A stretch of DNA of 60,394 bases from an uncultured Duganella sp. (GCA_946482635.1 CAMLSG010000005.1:1-60394); one strand, 5' to 3'. Counted from the stretch's first letter, positions 43,667 through 52,821 are shown. A program made the numbers and translations. Notes: generated by a model from the sequence alone, not told the origin.

Positions 43667-44554
43667 TCAACGCGCGCCAGGGAAACCGGGCAGTATCTCG
43701 TTGATGAACAGCTGCAGGATCGGATTGTCGTTATCGCGCCGGTAGGTACAAACCGTACTTACCGGCTCGGTTGCCATCCTGCGCAACACCACGCCGTCGA
43801 ACTGCAGGCGCGCGCAGGCTTCGGACACCAGGGCCGCGCCGATGCCGGCGCTGACCAGCGCCAGCATGGTGTGCACCTGGCCGATATGCTCAACCACGTC
43901 CGGCACTACGCCTTCCCGCTCGAAGCGGCTGGTCAGCATCTGGTAAAACGGACGCGCCTCATGCGGCGAGTACATGATGAAGGGGCGGCGATGCAGGCAA
44001 GCCAGGGTTGGCTGCTCCGGCCACATATCGGCTTCACTGGAGGGTATCGCCAGCAGCAGCGCTTCCGTCGCAATCGGCAGGCTGACCAGCTCCCCGTGCA
44101 AAGCCAAAGGCCGCATCAGGCCCAGGTCCAGCTGGCCGGCATCGAGGGCTTCGACCTGCGAGGTGCTCACCAGCTCTTTCAGTGTCAGCGCCAGCTCGGG
44201 CGTCCTTTCGCGCAAGCGGCGCACTACCTCCGGCAGCAGCGTGTAGCCGGATGCCGAAGTAAAGCCGATCGCAAGGCTGCCTTGCTCCCCCTTCGCCACG
44301 CGGCGCGCCATCAACCCGGCTTCATCCGCCAGGCGAATGATGCGCAGCGCCTCCGGCAGGAACGCTTTGCCTGCCGCCGTCAGCCGCACAACCCGGCTGC
44401 TGCGATCAAGCAGTTGCACGCCGACGTTATGCTCCAGGAGCTGGATCTGCCGGCTCAAAGGCGGCTGCGTCATGTTCAGCCGTTCCGCTGCACGGCTGAA
44501 ATGCAGCTCTTCGGCGACGGCAATAAAGCAGCGCAGCTGGCTGATTTCAAACAT
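43667..44554 (-). CDS. LysR-family transcriptional regulator
   Basis: 295 aa. N-terminal wHTH (LRCFIAVAEELHFSRAAERL, then NMTQPPLSRQIQLLE) and a full effector domain (GSLAIGFTSASGYTLLPEVV, GLMRPLALHGELVSLPI). It follows the GST gene by 10 bp on the same strand as the ABC/copper run and converges on gudD. It could regulate either set; the same-strand spacing favours co-transcription with the former. Start at 44554; the longer frame is within the GST gene. Confidence 0.9.
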   Translation of the reverse strand: MFEISQLRCFIAVAEELHFSRAAERLNMTQPPLSRQIQLLEHNVGVQLLDRSSRVVRLTAAGKAFLPEALRIIRLADEAGLMARRVAKGEQGSLAIGFTSASGYTLLPEVVRRLRERTPELALTLKELVSTSQVEALDAGQLDLGLMRPLALHGELVSLPIATEALLLAIPSSEADMWPEQPTLACLHRRPFIMYSPHEARPFYQMLTSRFEREGVVPDVVEHIGQVHTMLALVSAGIGAALVSEACARLQFDGVVLRRMATEPVSTVCTYRRDNDNPILQLFINEILPGFPGAR

Positions 44555-44564
44555 GGCTCTTCGC

Positions 44565-45164
44565 TCAGGCGACGCCGTTGCAGCCAAACTCGCGGTACGC
44601 CGGGCGCTGGAGCAGGCGTTCAACGTAGGCATTGATTGCCTGGTAATCCGGGCGCTCGATGGGAGTCATCAGCCAGCGGTTCAACGACAGGCCGAGGACG
44701 ATATCGGCCAGCGTGAACTGTTCGCCTGCCGCGAACGGACCGGCCGCCGCCAAATGGCTGTCCAGGATGCCGATGTTGCGGTTCCAGGCGGCAGCGCTGG
44801 CGGCAACCTGCGCCGGGTCGCCATAGGCCGGGCTCTGGCGCACCAGCGCCATGAAGGCGTAGCGCCAGGACGAATTCAGGTCGGTAGCCTGCCAGTCCAT
44901 CCATTGCTCGACGCGGGCGCGGGCTTGCGGGTCGGCGGGCAGCAGGTCGTGGCGTCCAGCCTTGCCGCACAGGTAACGGCAAATGCTGTTCGATTCCCAC
45001 AGCACGAAGTCGCCATCCACCAGGACCGGCACCAGGCCGTTCGGGTTCAGCGCCGCATGTTCCGGCTGCCAGTCGATCCGATCATATGCAAGGCCGGTTT
45101 CCGCCAGCGTCCACAGCACCTTGCGCACATTGATCGACGTCGGTTTTCCAATCAGTTTCAGCAT
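44565..45164 (-). CDS. Glutathione S-transferase family protein
   Basis: 199 aa. Thioredoxin-like N-domain (LKLIGKPTSINVRKVLWTLA, NPNGLVPVLVDGDFVLWES, with the cis-Pro and the ES glutathione contact) and helical C-domain (GEQFTLADIVLGLSLNRW). Substrate unknown. It begins one base after the ABC ATPase stop (TGAAATG), so it is translationally coupled to the transporter operon. Confidence 0.9.
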   Translation of the reverse strand: MLKLIGKPTSINVRKVLWTLAETGLAYDRIDWQPEHAALNPNGLVPVLVDGDFVLWESNSICRYLCGKAGRHDLLPADPQARARVEQWMDWQATDLNSSWRYAFMALVRQSPAYGDPAQVAASAAAWNRNIGILDSHLAAAGPFAAGEQFTLADIVLGLSLNRWLMTPIERPDYQAINAYVERLLQRPAYREFGCNGVA

Positions 45165-45165
45165 T

Positions 45166-45897
45166 TCATAGTCCCAGTTGGGAAAGGATATCTTCCTTCA
45201 GTTGTTGCAGCTCCGGCGTCGACAGCTTGCGCGGGTGCGGCTGTTCGACCTTGAAACTGGCCTGGATCCGGGTCGGGCGCGGCGACAGGACGAGGATGCG
45301 GTCGGCGAGGTAGATCGCCTCTTCCACGTCGTGCGTAATCAGCAGCACGGTATGGCGCTCTTCGGACAGCACGCGCAGCAGCTCGTTGCGCATCTTGAGG
45401 TTCATCAGCGCGTCCAGTGCGGAGAACGGCTCGTCCATGTAGAGGATTTCCGGCTTGACCACCAGCGCGCGGGCGATCTCGGCGCGCTTCAGCATGCCGC
45501 CGGAGAGTTCATGCGGATAGGCGTTCTCGAAGCCCTTCAGGCCGACCATCTCGGCGTAATGGTCGGCCAGCGCGGCTTTTTCGCCGTGCTGCTGGTCGCC
45601 GTTCAGGCCGAACATCAGGTTTTGCTGCACCGTCAACCATGGGAACACGGAGCCGTGCTGCGAAATGACGATGCCTTTGGGACTCGGCCGCGTCATCGGC
45701 TTGCCATCGATGTTCACCGAGCCTTCGTCGGGATGCTCGAAGCCGGCGACGATCTTCATCAGCGTCGATTTGCCGCAACCGGAAGGCCCGACAATCGCCA
45801 CGAACTCGCCGTCGGCAACGGAAAAATCGACGCCATCCACGACCGGCAGCGCGTTGAACTTCTTCTTGATCCGGTTGACGGAAATCTTAGCGTCCAT
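45166..45897 (-). CDS. ABC transporter ATP-binding protein (NitT/TauT/SsuB type)
   Basis: 243 aa. Walker A GPSGCGKST, Q-loop ISQHGSVFPW, signature LSGGMLKRAEIARAL, Walker B ILYMDEPFSALD, and switch His in LLITHDVEEA. In its family this ATPase drives import of nitrate, sulfonates, taurine or similar small solutes. It overlaps the permease gene by 11 bp. Confidence 0.93.
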   Translation of the reverse strand: MDAKISVNRIKKKFNALPVVDGVDFSVADGEFVAIVGPSGCGKSTLMKIVAGFEHPDEGSVNIDGKPMTRPSPKGIVISQHGSVFPWLTVQQNLMFGLNGDQQHGEKAALADHYAEMVGLKGFENAYPHELSGGMLKRAEIARALVVKPEILYMDEPFSALDALMNLKMRNELLRVLSEERHTVLLITHDVEEAIYLADRILVLSPRPTRIQASFKVEQPHPRKLSTPELQQLKEDILSQLGL

Positions 45898-46645
45898 AGC
45901 GCCACCTTACGACTTTGAGTTTCTCCAGCAGGCGCATGATGCCGTCCAGCGCCAGTCCAATCAGGCCGATGATGATCATGCCGGCGATAACGAGGTCATA
46001 CCGGTTGCCCGCGTTGCGCGAATCGATGATCAGGTATCCGAGCCCGGAACGCAAGGCGATCATTTCCGCCGCCACCACCACCAGCCACGCCACGCCGAGC
46101 GAAATGCGCATGCCGACGATGATCTCCGGCAGCACCGCAGGCACGATTACCTGGCGGAACAGCCTGGCGCGCGATACGCCGAAGTTTTCCGCCGCACGCA
46201 GGTAGCGTTTCTCGATCGTGTGCACGCCCGCCGCCGTCTGCACGATCATCGGGAACACAGCCGCGATGAAGATCAGGAACACCGGCGACGCATTGCCAAC
46301 CCCGAACCACAGGATCGCCACCGGTATCCAGGCAATCGGCGAGATCGGCCGCAGGATCTGGAGCACGGGGTTCAGCGTGCGGAAGGCGCCCTCGACGCGC
46401 CCCATCCACAAACCCATCGGTACCGCGACCAGGATCGCCAGCGAGAAGCCCACGCCTACCCGCATCAGCGAAGCGCCGATGTGCTCCCACAGGCTGCCGT
46501 CTTCCACCAGTTCCATCGTGCCCGTGACCACCTGCGCTGGCGTCGGGAAAATCAGGCTTTCGGTCGCTATGACCGCATACCACCAGATGGCGACAATCGC
46601 CAGCAACACCGCCAGCGGCGGCCAAATCTTGTTCAGTCTCTCCAT
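45887..46645 (-). CDS. ABC transporter permease (NitT/TauT type)
   Basis: 252 aa with six helices and the EAA-type coupling loop (AAENFGVSRARLFRQVIVPA). N-terminus MERLNKIWPPLAVLLAIVAI is family-like, so I chose ATG 46645; an ATG at 46678 would add 11 residues. It overlaps the cupredoxin gene by 13 bp. Pairs with the downstream ATPase. Confidence 0.88.
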   Translation of the reverse strand: MERLNKIWPPLAVLLAIVAIWWYAVIATESLIFPTPAQVVTGTMELVEDGSLWEHIGASLMRVGVGFSLAILVAVPMGLWMGRVEGAFRTLNPVLQILRPISPIAWIPVAILWFGVGNASPVFLIFIAAVFPMIVQTAAGVHTIEKRYLRAAENFGVSRARLFRQVIVPAVLPEIIVGMRISLGVAWLVVVAAEMIALRSGLGYLIIDSRNAGNRYDLVIAGMIIIGLIGLALDGIMRLLEKLKVVRWRYGR

Positions 46646-47070
46646 GGGGCTCTGGATAACAGGGATTGAAGGCGCCATTGCAGCCGCTGCAAGCCGGCCA
46701 GCGGCGTGGGCTTGACCACGACCGTCATCTGGCCGCTGGCGTGCGCGGTGCAGGCGAAGGGATGCTCGCCCGCCTGCTCGAACGGCAGGCGGAAGTCCTG
46801 GCCCGGCATGATCAGCACGGGACCAAAAATCTGGGGCACGGTATCGCTGTTGCGCAGCAGGAGCACGTCGTTTACGCCGAGCACCAGGGTGATGGTATCG
46901 GGCAGGATCTCGGCCTTCTCTCCTGCCATGCGGCGCGCCCATGTGCCTTTGGGGATTTCGAACAGCGCATCGTGTGAAGCGCTGCGGATTGGGGCAAACG
47001 CGGCCCAGGCCAGCGCGCCGGCAACGACGGCCGCCAGCAGCAATGCAATGACAGCCGGCCGGCGCTTCAT
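46633..47070 (-). CDS. Membrane-anchored cupredoxin-like protein
   Basis: 145 aa. N-terminal signal-anchor (about 6-27) then a cupredoxin beta-sandwich. The C-terminal copper loop C107-x2-H110-x4-M115 (FACTAHASGQMTV) is present; the position of the first His ligand holds Gln80 (SDTVPQIFG), so the site may be unusual or the ligand elsewhere. Faces the periplasm. Overlaps SCO and permease genes, giving coupled expression with an ABC importer. Confidence 0.82.
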   Translation of the reverse strand: MKRRPAVIALLLAAVVAGALAWAAFAPIRSASHDALFEIPKGTWARRMAGEKAEILPDTITLVLGVNDVLLLRNSDTVPQIFGPVLIMPGQDFRLPFEQAGEHPFACTAHASGQMTVVVKPTPLAGLQRLQWRLQSLLSRAPWRD

Positions 47071-47648
47071 TGTCCCTTGGCCAGCAAGGTCACATCGTGC
47101 ACGATGTCGTCGGCCGGGCGGCCGAAGGGCATCAGCGCGCGCAGCCTGCCTTGCGGGTCGATGAAATAGAGGTAGGACGAATGGCCCATCGTGTATTCGG
47201 TCTTGCTGCCGTCGACCATTTTCTTCGTGGCGGAGATGCCATATGCCTTGCGGATGGCGGCCATCTGCTCCTCGCTGCCGGTCAGGCCAACGAAGCTCTT
47301 GTCGAACTGCTCAAGATAAGCTTTCAGTTTTGGCGCCGTGTCGCGCTGCGGGTCGACGGTGACAAATACCACTTGCAGCTTGTCGCCCATGGCCCCCAGC
47401 TTTTCGCGCGCCTGCTTCAGCAGCGCCAGCGAAACGGGGCAGACGTCGGCGCAGCTGGTATAGCCGAATTCCAGCACCACCACTTTGCCGCGCAATTTAT
47501 CGAGCGAGAAGTCCTTGCCGTCGGCCGCCTTCTGCGCGATCTGCGGCGCCATGCGCGGCGGGTCGAAAGTGCCTGATTTCAGCTTGTCAGCCGCATGCGC
47601 CAGGCTGGCGGCCGACAAAAGCAGCGCGAACAGGTACCGCCGGATCAT
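47067..47648 (-). CDS. SCO1/SenC-family copper chaperone (second copy)
   Basis: 193 aa. Signal peptide (YLFALLLSAASLAHA), copper site C66-A-D-V-C70 (GYTSCADVCPVS) and H156 (MGHSSYLYFID), plus FVTVDPQRDT. Periplasmic copper delivery or thiol reduction. Start overlaps the binding-protein stop and its stop overlaps the cupredoxin start (4-bp overlaps). Only distantly similar to the SCO protein of the NO module. Confidence 0.92.
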   Translation of the reverse strand: MIRRYLFALLLSAASLAHAADKLKSGTFDPPRMAPQIAQKAADGKDFSLDKLRGKVVVLEFGYTSCADVCPVSLALLKQAREKLGAMGDKLQVVFVTVDPQRDTAPKLKAYLEQFDKSFVGLTGSEEQMAAIRKAYGISATKKMVDGSKTEYTMGHSSYLYFIDPQGRLRALMPFGRPADDIVHDVTLLAKGQ

Positions 47649-48661
47649 AGGGCAATGCTCACCGGCTTGATGGACTTGACGAAGCTCTCGTCCACATAGG
47701 TTTCGAAGGCCACCGGACGCTTGAGGGTTCCCGCCTCGATGGAGAGCTTCATCAGCTCATCGAACTCGGCCCGGATCATGCGCAGGTCGCCGTACGTCAC
47801 CCGGTCGGCCGGGTTGTCCATCACGAACTGGATCACCTTGGGGTCCTGGTTGAAGAATTTGCGGCTCGATGCGATCTTGGCGGCTTTGGCGCGATTGACG
47901 GGGGTGGCGTCGAGCCAGTTGCCTGCTGCCTGCACGTGGTTCACCAGGTCCTGCACCAGCGGCCGGTTGGACTTGATCAGTTCCTCGCGCACCGTGAGCA
48001 CGCAGCAAATATAGTTGCGCCACTCATCGCGCGTCATCGACAGCGGACGGGCGTAGCCGGCCTTTTGCGCAGCCGCGCCAAAAGGCTCGCCGGTGCAGTA
48101 GGCATCCACCGCGTTGGCGTACAGCGCCGCCGGCATGTCGGGCGGCGCCATTTCGATAATCTGCACGTCCTTCGGCGTCATGTTCTCGCGCGCCAGCATC
48201 TTGCGCAGGAAAAGGTAGTCCACCGCGAAACGGCTCGGGATTGCAACCCGCTTACCGCGCAGGTCGGCAAAACGCTTGTGCGCCGAATCGGTGCGCACCA
48301 TGATGACGGCGCCGGAACGATGGCCGAGCGAAACCACCTTGAGCGGAATCTTCTTGTCGGCCAGGTCCATCACCAGCGGCGCCAGCATGTAGGCCGCCTG
48401 GATCCGGCCTGTCATCAGCGATTCCTTGATCTCCGGCCAGCCGCTGTATTTGCTGAACTCGAACGCCCCGCCGCGCGCGCTGCAGGCGATCGGCAAAGTC
48501 AGGTTGCAGGTGACCGGCAGGCCGCCCACCACCAGCGGATCGGCCGCCCGCGCCAGCGAAGGCAGCAAAGCGCCGCCCAGCCCCACCGCAGGAAGCGCCA
48601 GCGCGCCACCCAGCAAGCGGCGCCGGCGTAGCAGGTGTTCATGTTCAATTAAGGTTGACAT
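47645..48661 (-). CDS. Tat-exported ABC substrate-binding protein (NitT/TauT-like)
   Basis: 338 aa. Twin-arginine signal (LRRRRLLGGALALPAVGLGG), then a type II binding-protein fold: SGWPEIKESLMTGRIQAAYM, LAPLVMDLADKKIP, LRGKRVAIPSRFAVDYLFLR, DAYCTGEPFGAAAQ. It has an unusual set of Cys (C52, C60, C189, C219, C220). It heads a run with SCO, cupredoxin, permease, ATPase, GST and LysR genes. The ligand is not deducible; copper or a copper complex is a hypothesis from the neighbours. No Shine-Dalgarno is visible and TAGAAT lies 7 bp upstream. Confidence 0.85.
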   Translation of the reverse strand: MSTLIEHEHLLRRRRLLGGALALPAVGLGGALLPSLARAADPLVVGGLPVTCNLTLPIACSARGGAFEFSKYSGWPEIKESLMTGRIQAAYMLAPLVMDLADKKIPLKVVSLGHRSGAVIMVRTDSAHKRFADLRGKRVAIPSRFAVDYLFLRKMLARENMTPKDVQIIEMAPPDMPAALYANAVDAYCTGEPFGAAAQKAGYARPLSMTRDEWRNYICCVLTVREELIKSNRPLVQDLVNHVQAAGNWLDATPVNRAKAAKIASSRKFFNQDPKVIQFVMDNPADRVTYGDLRMIRAEFDELMKLSIEAGTLKRPVAFETYVDESFVKSIKPVSIAL

Positions 48662-48719
48662 TCAAACATTCTAGCACTGGCTTGCCAACAAATATGTAGT
48701 AATCCTACAAAAATGAAAC

Positions 48720-48733
48720 TTGACCCAGGTCAT
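48720..48733. promoter_or_regulatory. FNR/ANR-type box upstream of the universal stress gene
   Basis: TTGAC-CCAG-GTCAT matches the TTGAT-N4-ATCAA pattern with symmetric changes. A weak -10 (CAGACT, 48756-48761) lies 22 bp downstream, the geometry of a class II activated promoter. This implies low-oxygen induction of the gene at 48791. Confidence 0.55.
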
Positions 48734-48790
48734 GGCCGCAAGGGGCGCCGATGCGCAGACTTGAACCAACAATCCATCCTGGAGCAAGCC

Positions 48791-49234
48791 ATGTTCAAGC
48801 ATATCCTCTTCCCGACCGACGGTTCGCCGGCGTCCAGCGCCGCCCTGCATTCGGCCATCAAGTTTGCGCAGGAAGCCGGCGCGCGCGTCACTGCCCTGCA
48901 TGTGATCCCGGAATTCCACATCTTCACCTATCACCCGGACATGCTCGAGGACACGCGCGGGGTCTACCTGAAGGACAGCGAAGTCCATTCCGCTTCGGTG
49001 CTGGATGAAGTGGCCAAGGTCGCACGCGATTACAACGTGCCTTGCGACGTGGTGCAGCGCCGCGCCGACCAGCCCTACGAAACCATCGTCGCCACCGCCA
49101 TCGATTACGGCTGCGACCTGATCGCCATGGCGACCCATGGCTACAAGGGAGTGAAAGGCATGCTGCTCGGAAGCGAAACGCACCGGGTGCTGCTTAACAC
49201 ACCGGTGCCGGTGCTGGTATTTCGGCCCCAGTAA
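48791..49234 (+). CDS. Universal stress protein (UspA family)
   Basis: 147 aa. N-terminus MFKHILFPTDGSPAS and ATP-site GYKGVKGMLLGSETHRVL. Contains the extended middle (PEFHIFTYHPDMLEDTRGVY) found in oxygen-regulated Usp proteins. GGAG lies 6 bases before the ATG. Divergent from the ABC binding-protein gene, with an FNR-type box between them. Confidence 0.93.
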   Translation: MFKHILFPTDGSPASSAALHSAIKFAQEAGARVTALHVIPEFHIFTYHPDMLEDTRGVYLKDSEVHSASVLDEVAKVARDYNVPCDVVQRRADQPYETIVATAIDYGCDLIAMATHGYKGVKGMLLGSETHRVLLNTPVPVLVFRPQ

Positions 49235-49446
49235 ACTGCGGCAAAAACGCCACAAGTTGCCAAGAGATTTATGACGCCCCCGTCACATAACTCTTTCAAA
49301 TCTGGACAAATCGCCCGACCTGTTCAAAGTGGGACAATTCAAACCGGTATATAAAGCCTGCGTCTTAATCACCAAGCTTTTCCGTATTTGTCGCCGCTCC
49401 CGTGCTGCCGCATATTCTCGCGCATTATCACAGCACGGGGAAAACC

Positions 49447-51858
49447 ATGACTTTCGCATTTCGCAAACTAGCGATGGCCGCCGCACTGGCAGCCATCGGC
49501 ACCGCCCAGGCATCCACCGCCGACCATCACGAGTTCGAAGCCACGCTGCATGCGCCCTACCGCGCAGTTGCCGGCGCCAATGAAGCGCGCAGCTTCAAGC
49601 TCGAATTCAGCTATCCCTACGTCCAGAACGCCCAGTCCGTAAGCTGGGTGCTGGAAGTGGTCGCGCCGAACGGCAGCGTAGTGGAACGCTGGACCGGCGT
49701 CGAACGCCTGCAGGACAAGCCGGTGACCGTCAACGTCGAATGGGCCGGCCGCAACCGCCGCAACGCCCTGCCGAACGGCATCTACAAGGCCCGCCTGCGC
49801 GCCATCTCCGACGACATGCAGCGCGGCCTTGCCTCGGGCGCCGACGCGGTCATGCGCCGCATTGCCGCCCATGATGGCGAGATCCACGACCAGGAATGGG
49901 AGATCGCCATCGGCCAGCAGCCGCAGGCCAAGGCGTCGGCGACGCCAAGCCTGATGTCCATCGCGGCAGCGCCATCCTCGCTTCCTTACACGGTCTACTT
50001 CGGCAATATGCACAGCCAGACCAACCATAGCGACGGCGGCGGCGACCTGTCGGCATGTACCGGCGCACAGAATCCGCAATCGGCCGCCTACGGCCCGACC
50101 GACGCGTTCAACTACGCCAAGAACAAGGGCCTGGATTTCCTGATGGCGTCCGAGCATAACCACATGTACGACGGTTCGGATTCCACCAACACTTCCGCCG
50201 ACCCGGCCACCGCCAAGGCCCTGTACCAGTCCGGCCTGTCGGAAGCGGCCAGCTTCAACAGCGCCAACCCGAACTTCCTGGCGATCTACGGCATGGAATG
50301 GGGCGTCATCAACAACGGCGGCCACATGAACATCCTGAACTCGAACGAGCTACTGGGCTGGGAGAGCAACAGCTCCGGCCAGCTGATTGCCGACACCTAC
50401 ACCGCAAAGAACGATTACGCCGGCCTCTACACCCTGATGCGCCAGCGTGGCTGGCTGGGACAGTTCAACCACCCGTCGAGCAGCGGCCAGTTCCTGGTCA
50501 ACGGCGTAGCCCTGGGCTACACGGCCGATGGCGACGAAGCGATGGCGCTGTGCGAAGTGATGAACACCTCCGCCTTCTCCGTCAACACCACCGAAACCGA
50601 AACGGGCCGCAGCAATTACGAAGGCGCCTGCAAGAAGGCGCTGGAGGCCGGCTTCCACGTTGCCTTCACCACCGACCAGGACAACCACTGCGCCAACTGG
50701 GGTGCGTCCTATACCAACCGCACCGGCGTGCTGATCCCGAACGGTACTGCGCTGAGCACCGCCAGCTTCATGGACGCGATCCGCGCCCGCCGCGTCTTCG
50801 CGACCATGGACAAGACTTCGCAACTGGTGCTGACCGCCAATGGCCATATCATGGGCGAACGCTTCACCAACAGCGGCCCCCTGAACCTGGTGGCCAACTT
50901 CACCAGCAGTTCCGGCAAGACTGTGTCGACTTCGGAGTTCTATGAAGGCGTCCCTGGCCGCAACGGCACTGTCACCCTGCTCGCTTCCAGCGCCAACACC
51001 ACTATCACCCCGACCGACGGCGCCCACTTCTACTACGCCAAGGTCACCCAGGACGACGGCAACATCCTGTGGTCGGCTCCAGTCTGGGTCACCCAGCAGG
51101 CCGGTACCGGCGGTGACACCGTGGCGCCGACCGTCAGCGCTTCGAGCAGCGGCAGCAGCGGCACCATTACCTTCAGCGCCAACGCCACCGACAACGTCGG
51201 CGTAACCAAGGTCGAGTTCTACGTGGACGGCGCGCTGAAAGGCACCGACACCGCCTCGCCATGGTCGTATGCCTTCAATTCCACCGGCGTGTCCAACGGC
51301 ACCCACGTGCTGACCGCCAAGGCCTTCGACGCCGCCGGCAACAGCGCGCTGTCGTCCGGCGTCAACTTCAGCGTGAACAACACCACGACCACGCAACAGC
51401 TGATCCTGAACAGCGGCTTTGAATCGGGCAGCACGAACTGGAGCGCAAGCAGCGGCGTAATCACCAACGATGCTTCGGTATCGGCACACGCCGGCAGCTG
51501 GAAGGCCTGGATGAATGGCTACGGCAGCGCGCATACCGACACGCTGTACCAGCAAGTGAGCATTCCGTCGACCGCCACCAGCGCAACCCTGGGCTTCTGG
51601 CTGAAGATCACGTCCGACGAAACCACCACGACCCAGGCATACGACACGCTGAAGGTCCAGGTGCGCAACAGCAGCGGTACCGTACTGGCAACGCTGGCCA
51701 CGTACTCGAACCTGAACAAGGGTTCCAGCTACGTGCAGCGCACCTTCGACCTGAGCGCGTACAAGGGCCAGACCGTGCGCGTCTACTTCGAAGGCATCGA
51801 GGGGTCCACCGTCGCCACCTCCTTCATCGTGGATGACGTTACGGTGAACGTGCAGTAA
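49447..51858 (+). CDS. Secreted PHP-domain phosphoesterase (CehA/McbA type) with Ig-like and C-terminal binding domains
   Basis: 803 aa. Signal peptide FRKLAMAAALAAIGTAQA. A beta domain (about 25-160) precedes a PHP metal domain (about 175-480): FGNMHSQTNHSDGGGD, ASEHNHMYD, GMEWGVINNGGHMNIL, GQFNHPSSSGQF, FTTDQDNHCANW. Then an Ig-like domain of the Big_9 type (about 560-645: FSANATDNVGVTKVEFYVDG) and a C-terminal jelly-roll binding domain (about 655-800: LILNSGFESGSTNW). Probably an extracellular phosphoesterase. The 212-bp upstream spacer includes TATATAAAG but no promoter I can fix. Confidence 0.88.
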   Translation: MTFAFRKLAMAAALAAIGTAQASTADHHEFEATLHAPYRAVAGANEARSFKLEFSYPYVQNAQSVSWVLEVVAPNGSVVERWTGVERLQDKPVTVNVEWAGRNRRNALPNGIYKARLRAISDDMQRGLASGADAVMRRIAAHDGEIHDQEWEIAIGQQPQAKASATPSLMSIAAAPSSLPYTVYFGNMHSQTNHSDGGGDLSACTGAQNPQSAAYGPTDAFNYAKNKGLDFLMASEHNHMYDGSDSTNTSADPATAKALYQSGLSEAASFNSANPNFLAIYGMEWGVINNGGHMNILNSNELLGWESNSSGQLIADTYTAKNDYAGLYTLMRQRGWLGQFNHPSSSGQFLVNGVALGYTADGDEAMALCEVMNTSAFSVNTTETETGRSNYEGACKKALEAGFHVAFTTDQDNHCANWGASYTNRTGVLIPNGTALSTASFMDAIRARRVFATMDKTSQLVLTANGHIMGERFTNSGPLNLVANFTSSSGKTVSTSEFYEGVPGRNGTVTLLASSANTTITPTDGAHFYYAKVTQDDGNILWSAPVWVTQQAGTGGDTVAPTVSASSSGSSGTITFSANATDNVGVTKVEFYVDGALKGTDTASPWSYAFNSTGVSNGTHVLTAKAFDAAGNSALSSGVNFSVNNTTTTQQLILNSGFESGSTNWSASSGVITNDASVSAHAGSWKAWMNGYGSAHTDTLYQQVSIPSTATSATLGFWLKITSDETTTTQAYDTLKVQVRNSSGTVLATLATYSNLNKGSSYVQRTFDLSAYKGQTVRVYFEGIEGSTVATSFIVDDVTVNVQ

Positions 51859-51864
51859 TCCCGC

Positions 51865-52821
51865 TCAGTTGCGAATCTCGCGCAAGCCCTTGCCAAGCTT
51901 GCGCCGCAACAGCGTGCGCAAGGTCACGCCGTCGCGATAACCCACCTGCTCGGCGATGCGATCGACGTTCTGGTCGCTGGTCTTGAGCAGGTGGACTGCG
52001 CGTTCGATGCGCAGGTCCTGCACATAATTCACGGGCGTCTTGCCCAGCACCTCCTGCAGGCGCCGCGCCAGCGTGCGCTTGCTGGTGGCCAGTGCCATCG
52101 CCGCCGCCTCCAGGTTGAATCCCTCCGCCAGGTGCTGCCTGACCCAGCGGTCAAAGCCCGTCACCAGCGGATCGGCATGGGCCAGGTGGTCGGAAATCAC
52201 ATAAGCCGACTGCGCCGGCCGCGCGTCCACCACCAGGTAACGCGCCACCATTGCCGCCAGTTCCGGGCTCGCCTGCCGGACCAGGGCCAGCGACATGTCC
52301 AGGTGGCTGAGCGCCGCTCCCGCCGTAATGAACTGGCCCGAAGCCACCACCATGCGCTGCGCATCCAGCCGCACTGACGGGTAGCGCTGGCGGAACATGG
52401 GCGTCAGCCACCAGGTCGTCGTCGCCTCCTCGCCATCCAGCAGGCCGCTTTCCGCCAGTACGAAGGTCCCGATGCAGGCGGCGGCAATGCGCACGCCCTG
52501 CCCGGCCAGCTCGCGCAACGCATCCCCGGCATCCGCCACTTCAGGGGACGACAGCGCCGCCTCCAGCGGTTCCGGCATCTTGTGGCCGATGGCGGGCAGG
52601 ATCAGCAAGTCCGGTACAGGCGCCGATGCCAAAGGCACGACCGGCAATTGCATGCCCTGCGCACTGCGCACCGCGGGACGCAGGCCGGCCAGCGTCACAT
52701 TGAATGCCGGCTGCGGCGCTTCCAGCATGGGCGCCAGTTCATTGGCCGTTGTGAAGGCGTCCAGTACTGCGGCAAGCCCGGTGTCGAACACGCTGTCCAG
52801 CGCGAGCACGGTGATATTCAT
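51865..52821 (-). CDS. GlxA-family AraC-type regulator (DJ-1/PfpI plus HTH)
   Basis: 318 aa. N-terminal DJ-1/PfpI-like domain with a nucleophile-type Cys in AACIGTFVLAESGLLDGEEA, and C-terminal AraC HTH (FNLEAAAMALATSKRTLARR, DRIAEQVGYRDGVTLRTLLR). Regulators of this type respond to amines or redox signals and typically act on nearby genes. The small ABM gene lies divergent at 52929. Confidence 0.9.
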   Translation of the reverse strand: MNITVLALDSVFDTGLAAVLDAFTTANELAPMLEAPQPAFNVTLAGLRPAVRSAQGMQLPVVPLASAPVPDLLILPAIGHKMPEPLEAALSSPEVADAGDALRELAGQGVRIAAACIGTFVLAESGLLDGEEATTTWWLTPMFRQRYPSVRLDAQRMVVASGQFITAGAALSHLDMSLALVRQASPELAAMVARYLVVDARPAQSAYVISDHLAHADPLVTGFDRWVRQHLAEGFNLEAAAMALATSKRTLARRLQEVLGKTPVNYVQDLRIERAVHLLKTSDQNVDRIAEQVGYRDGVTLRTLLRRKLGKGLREIRN

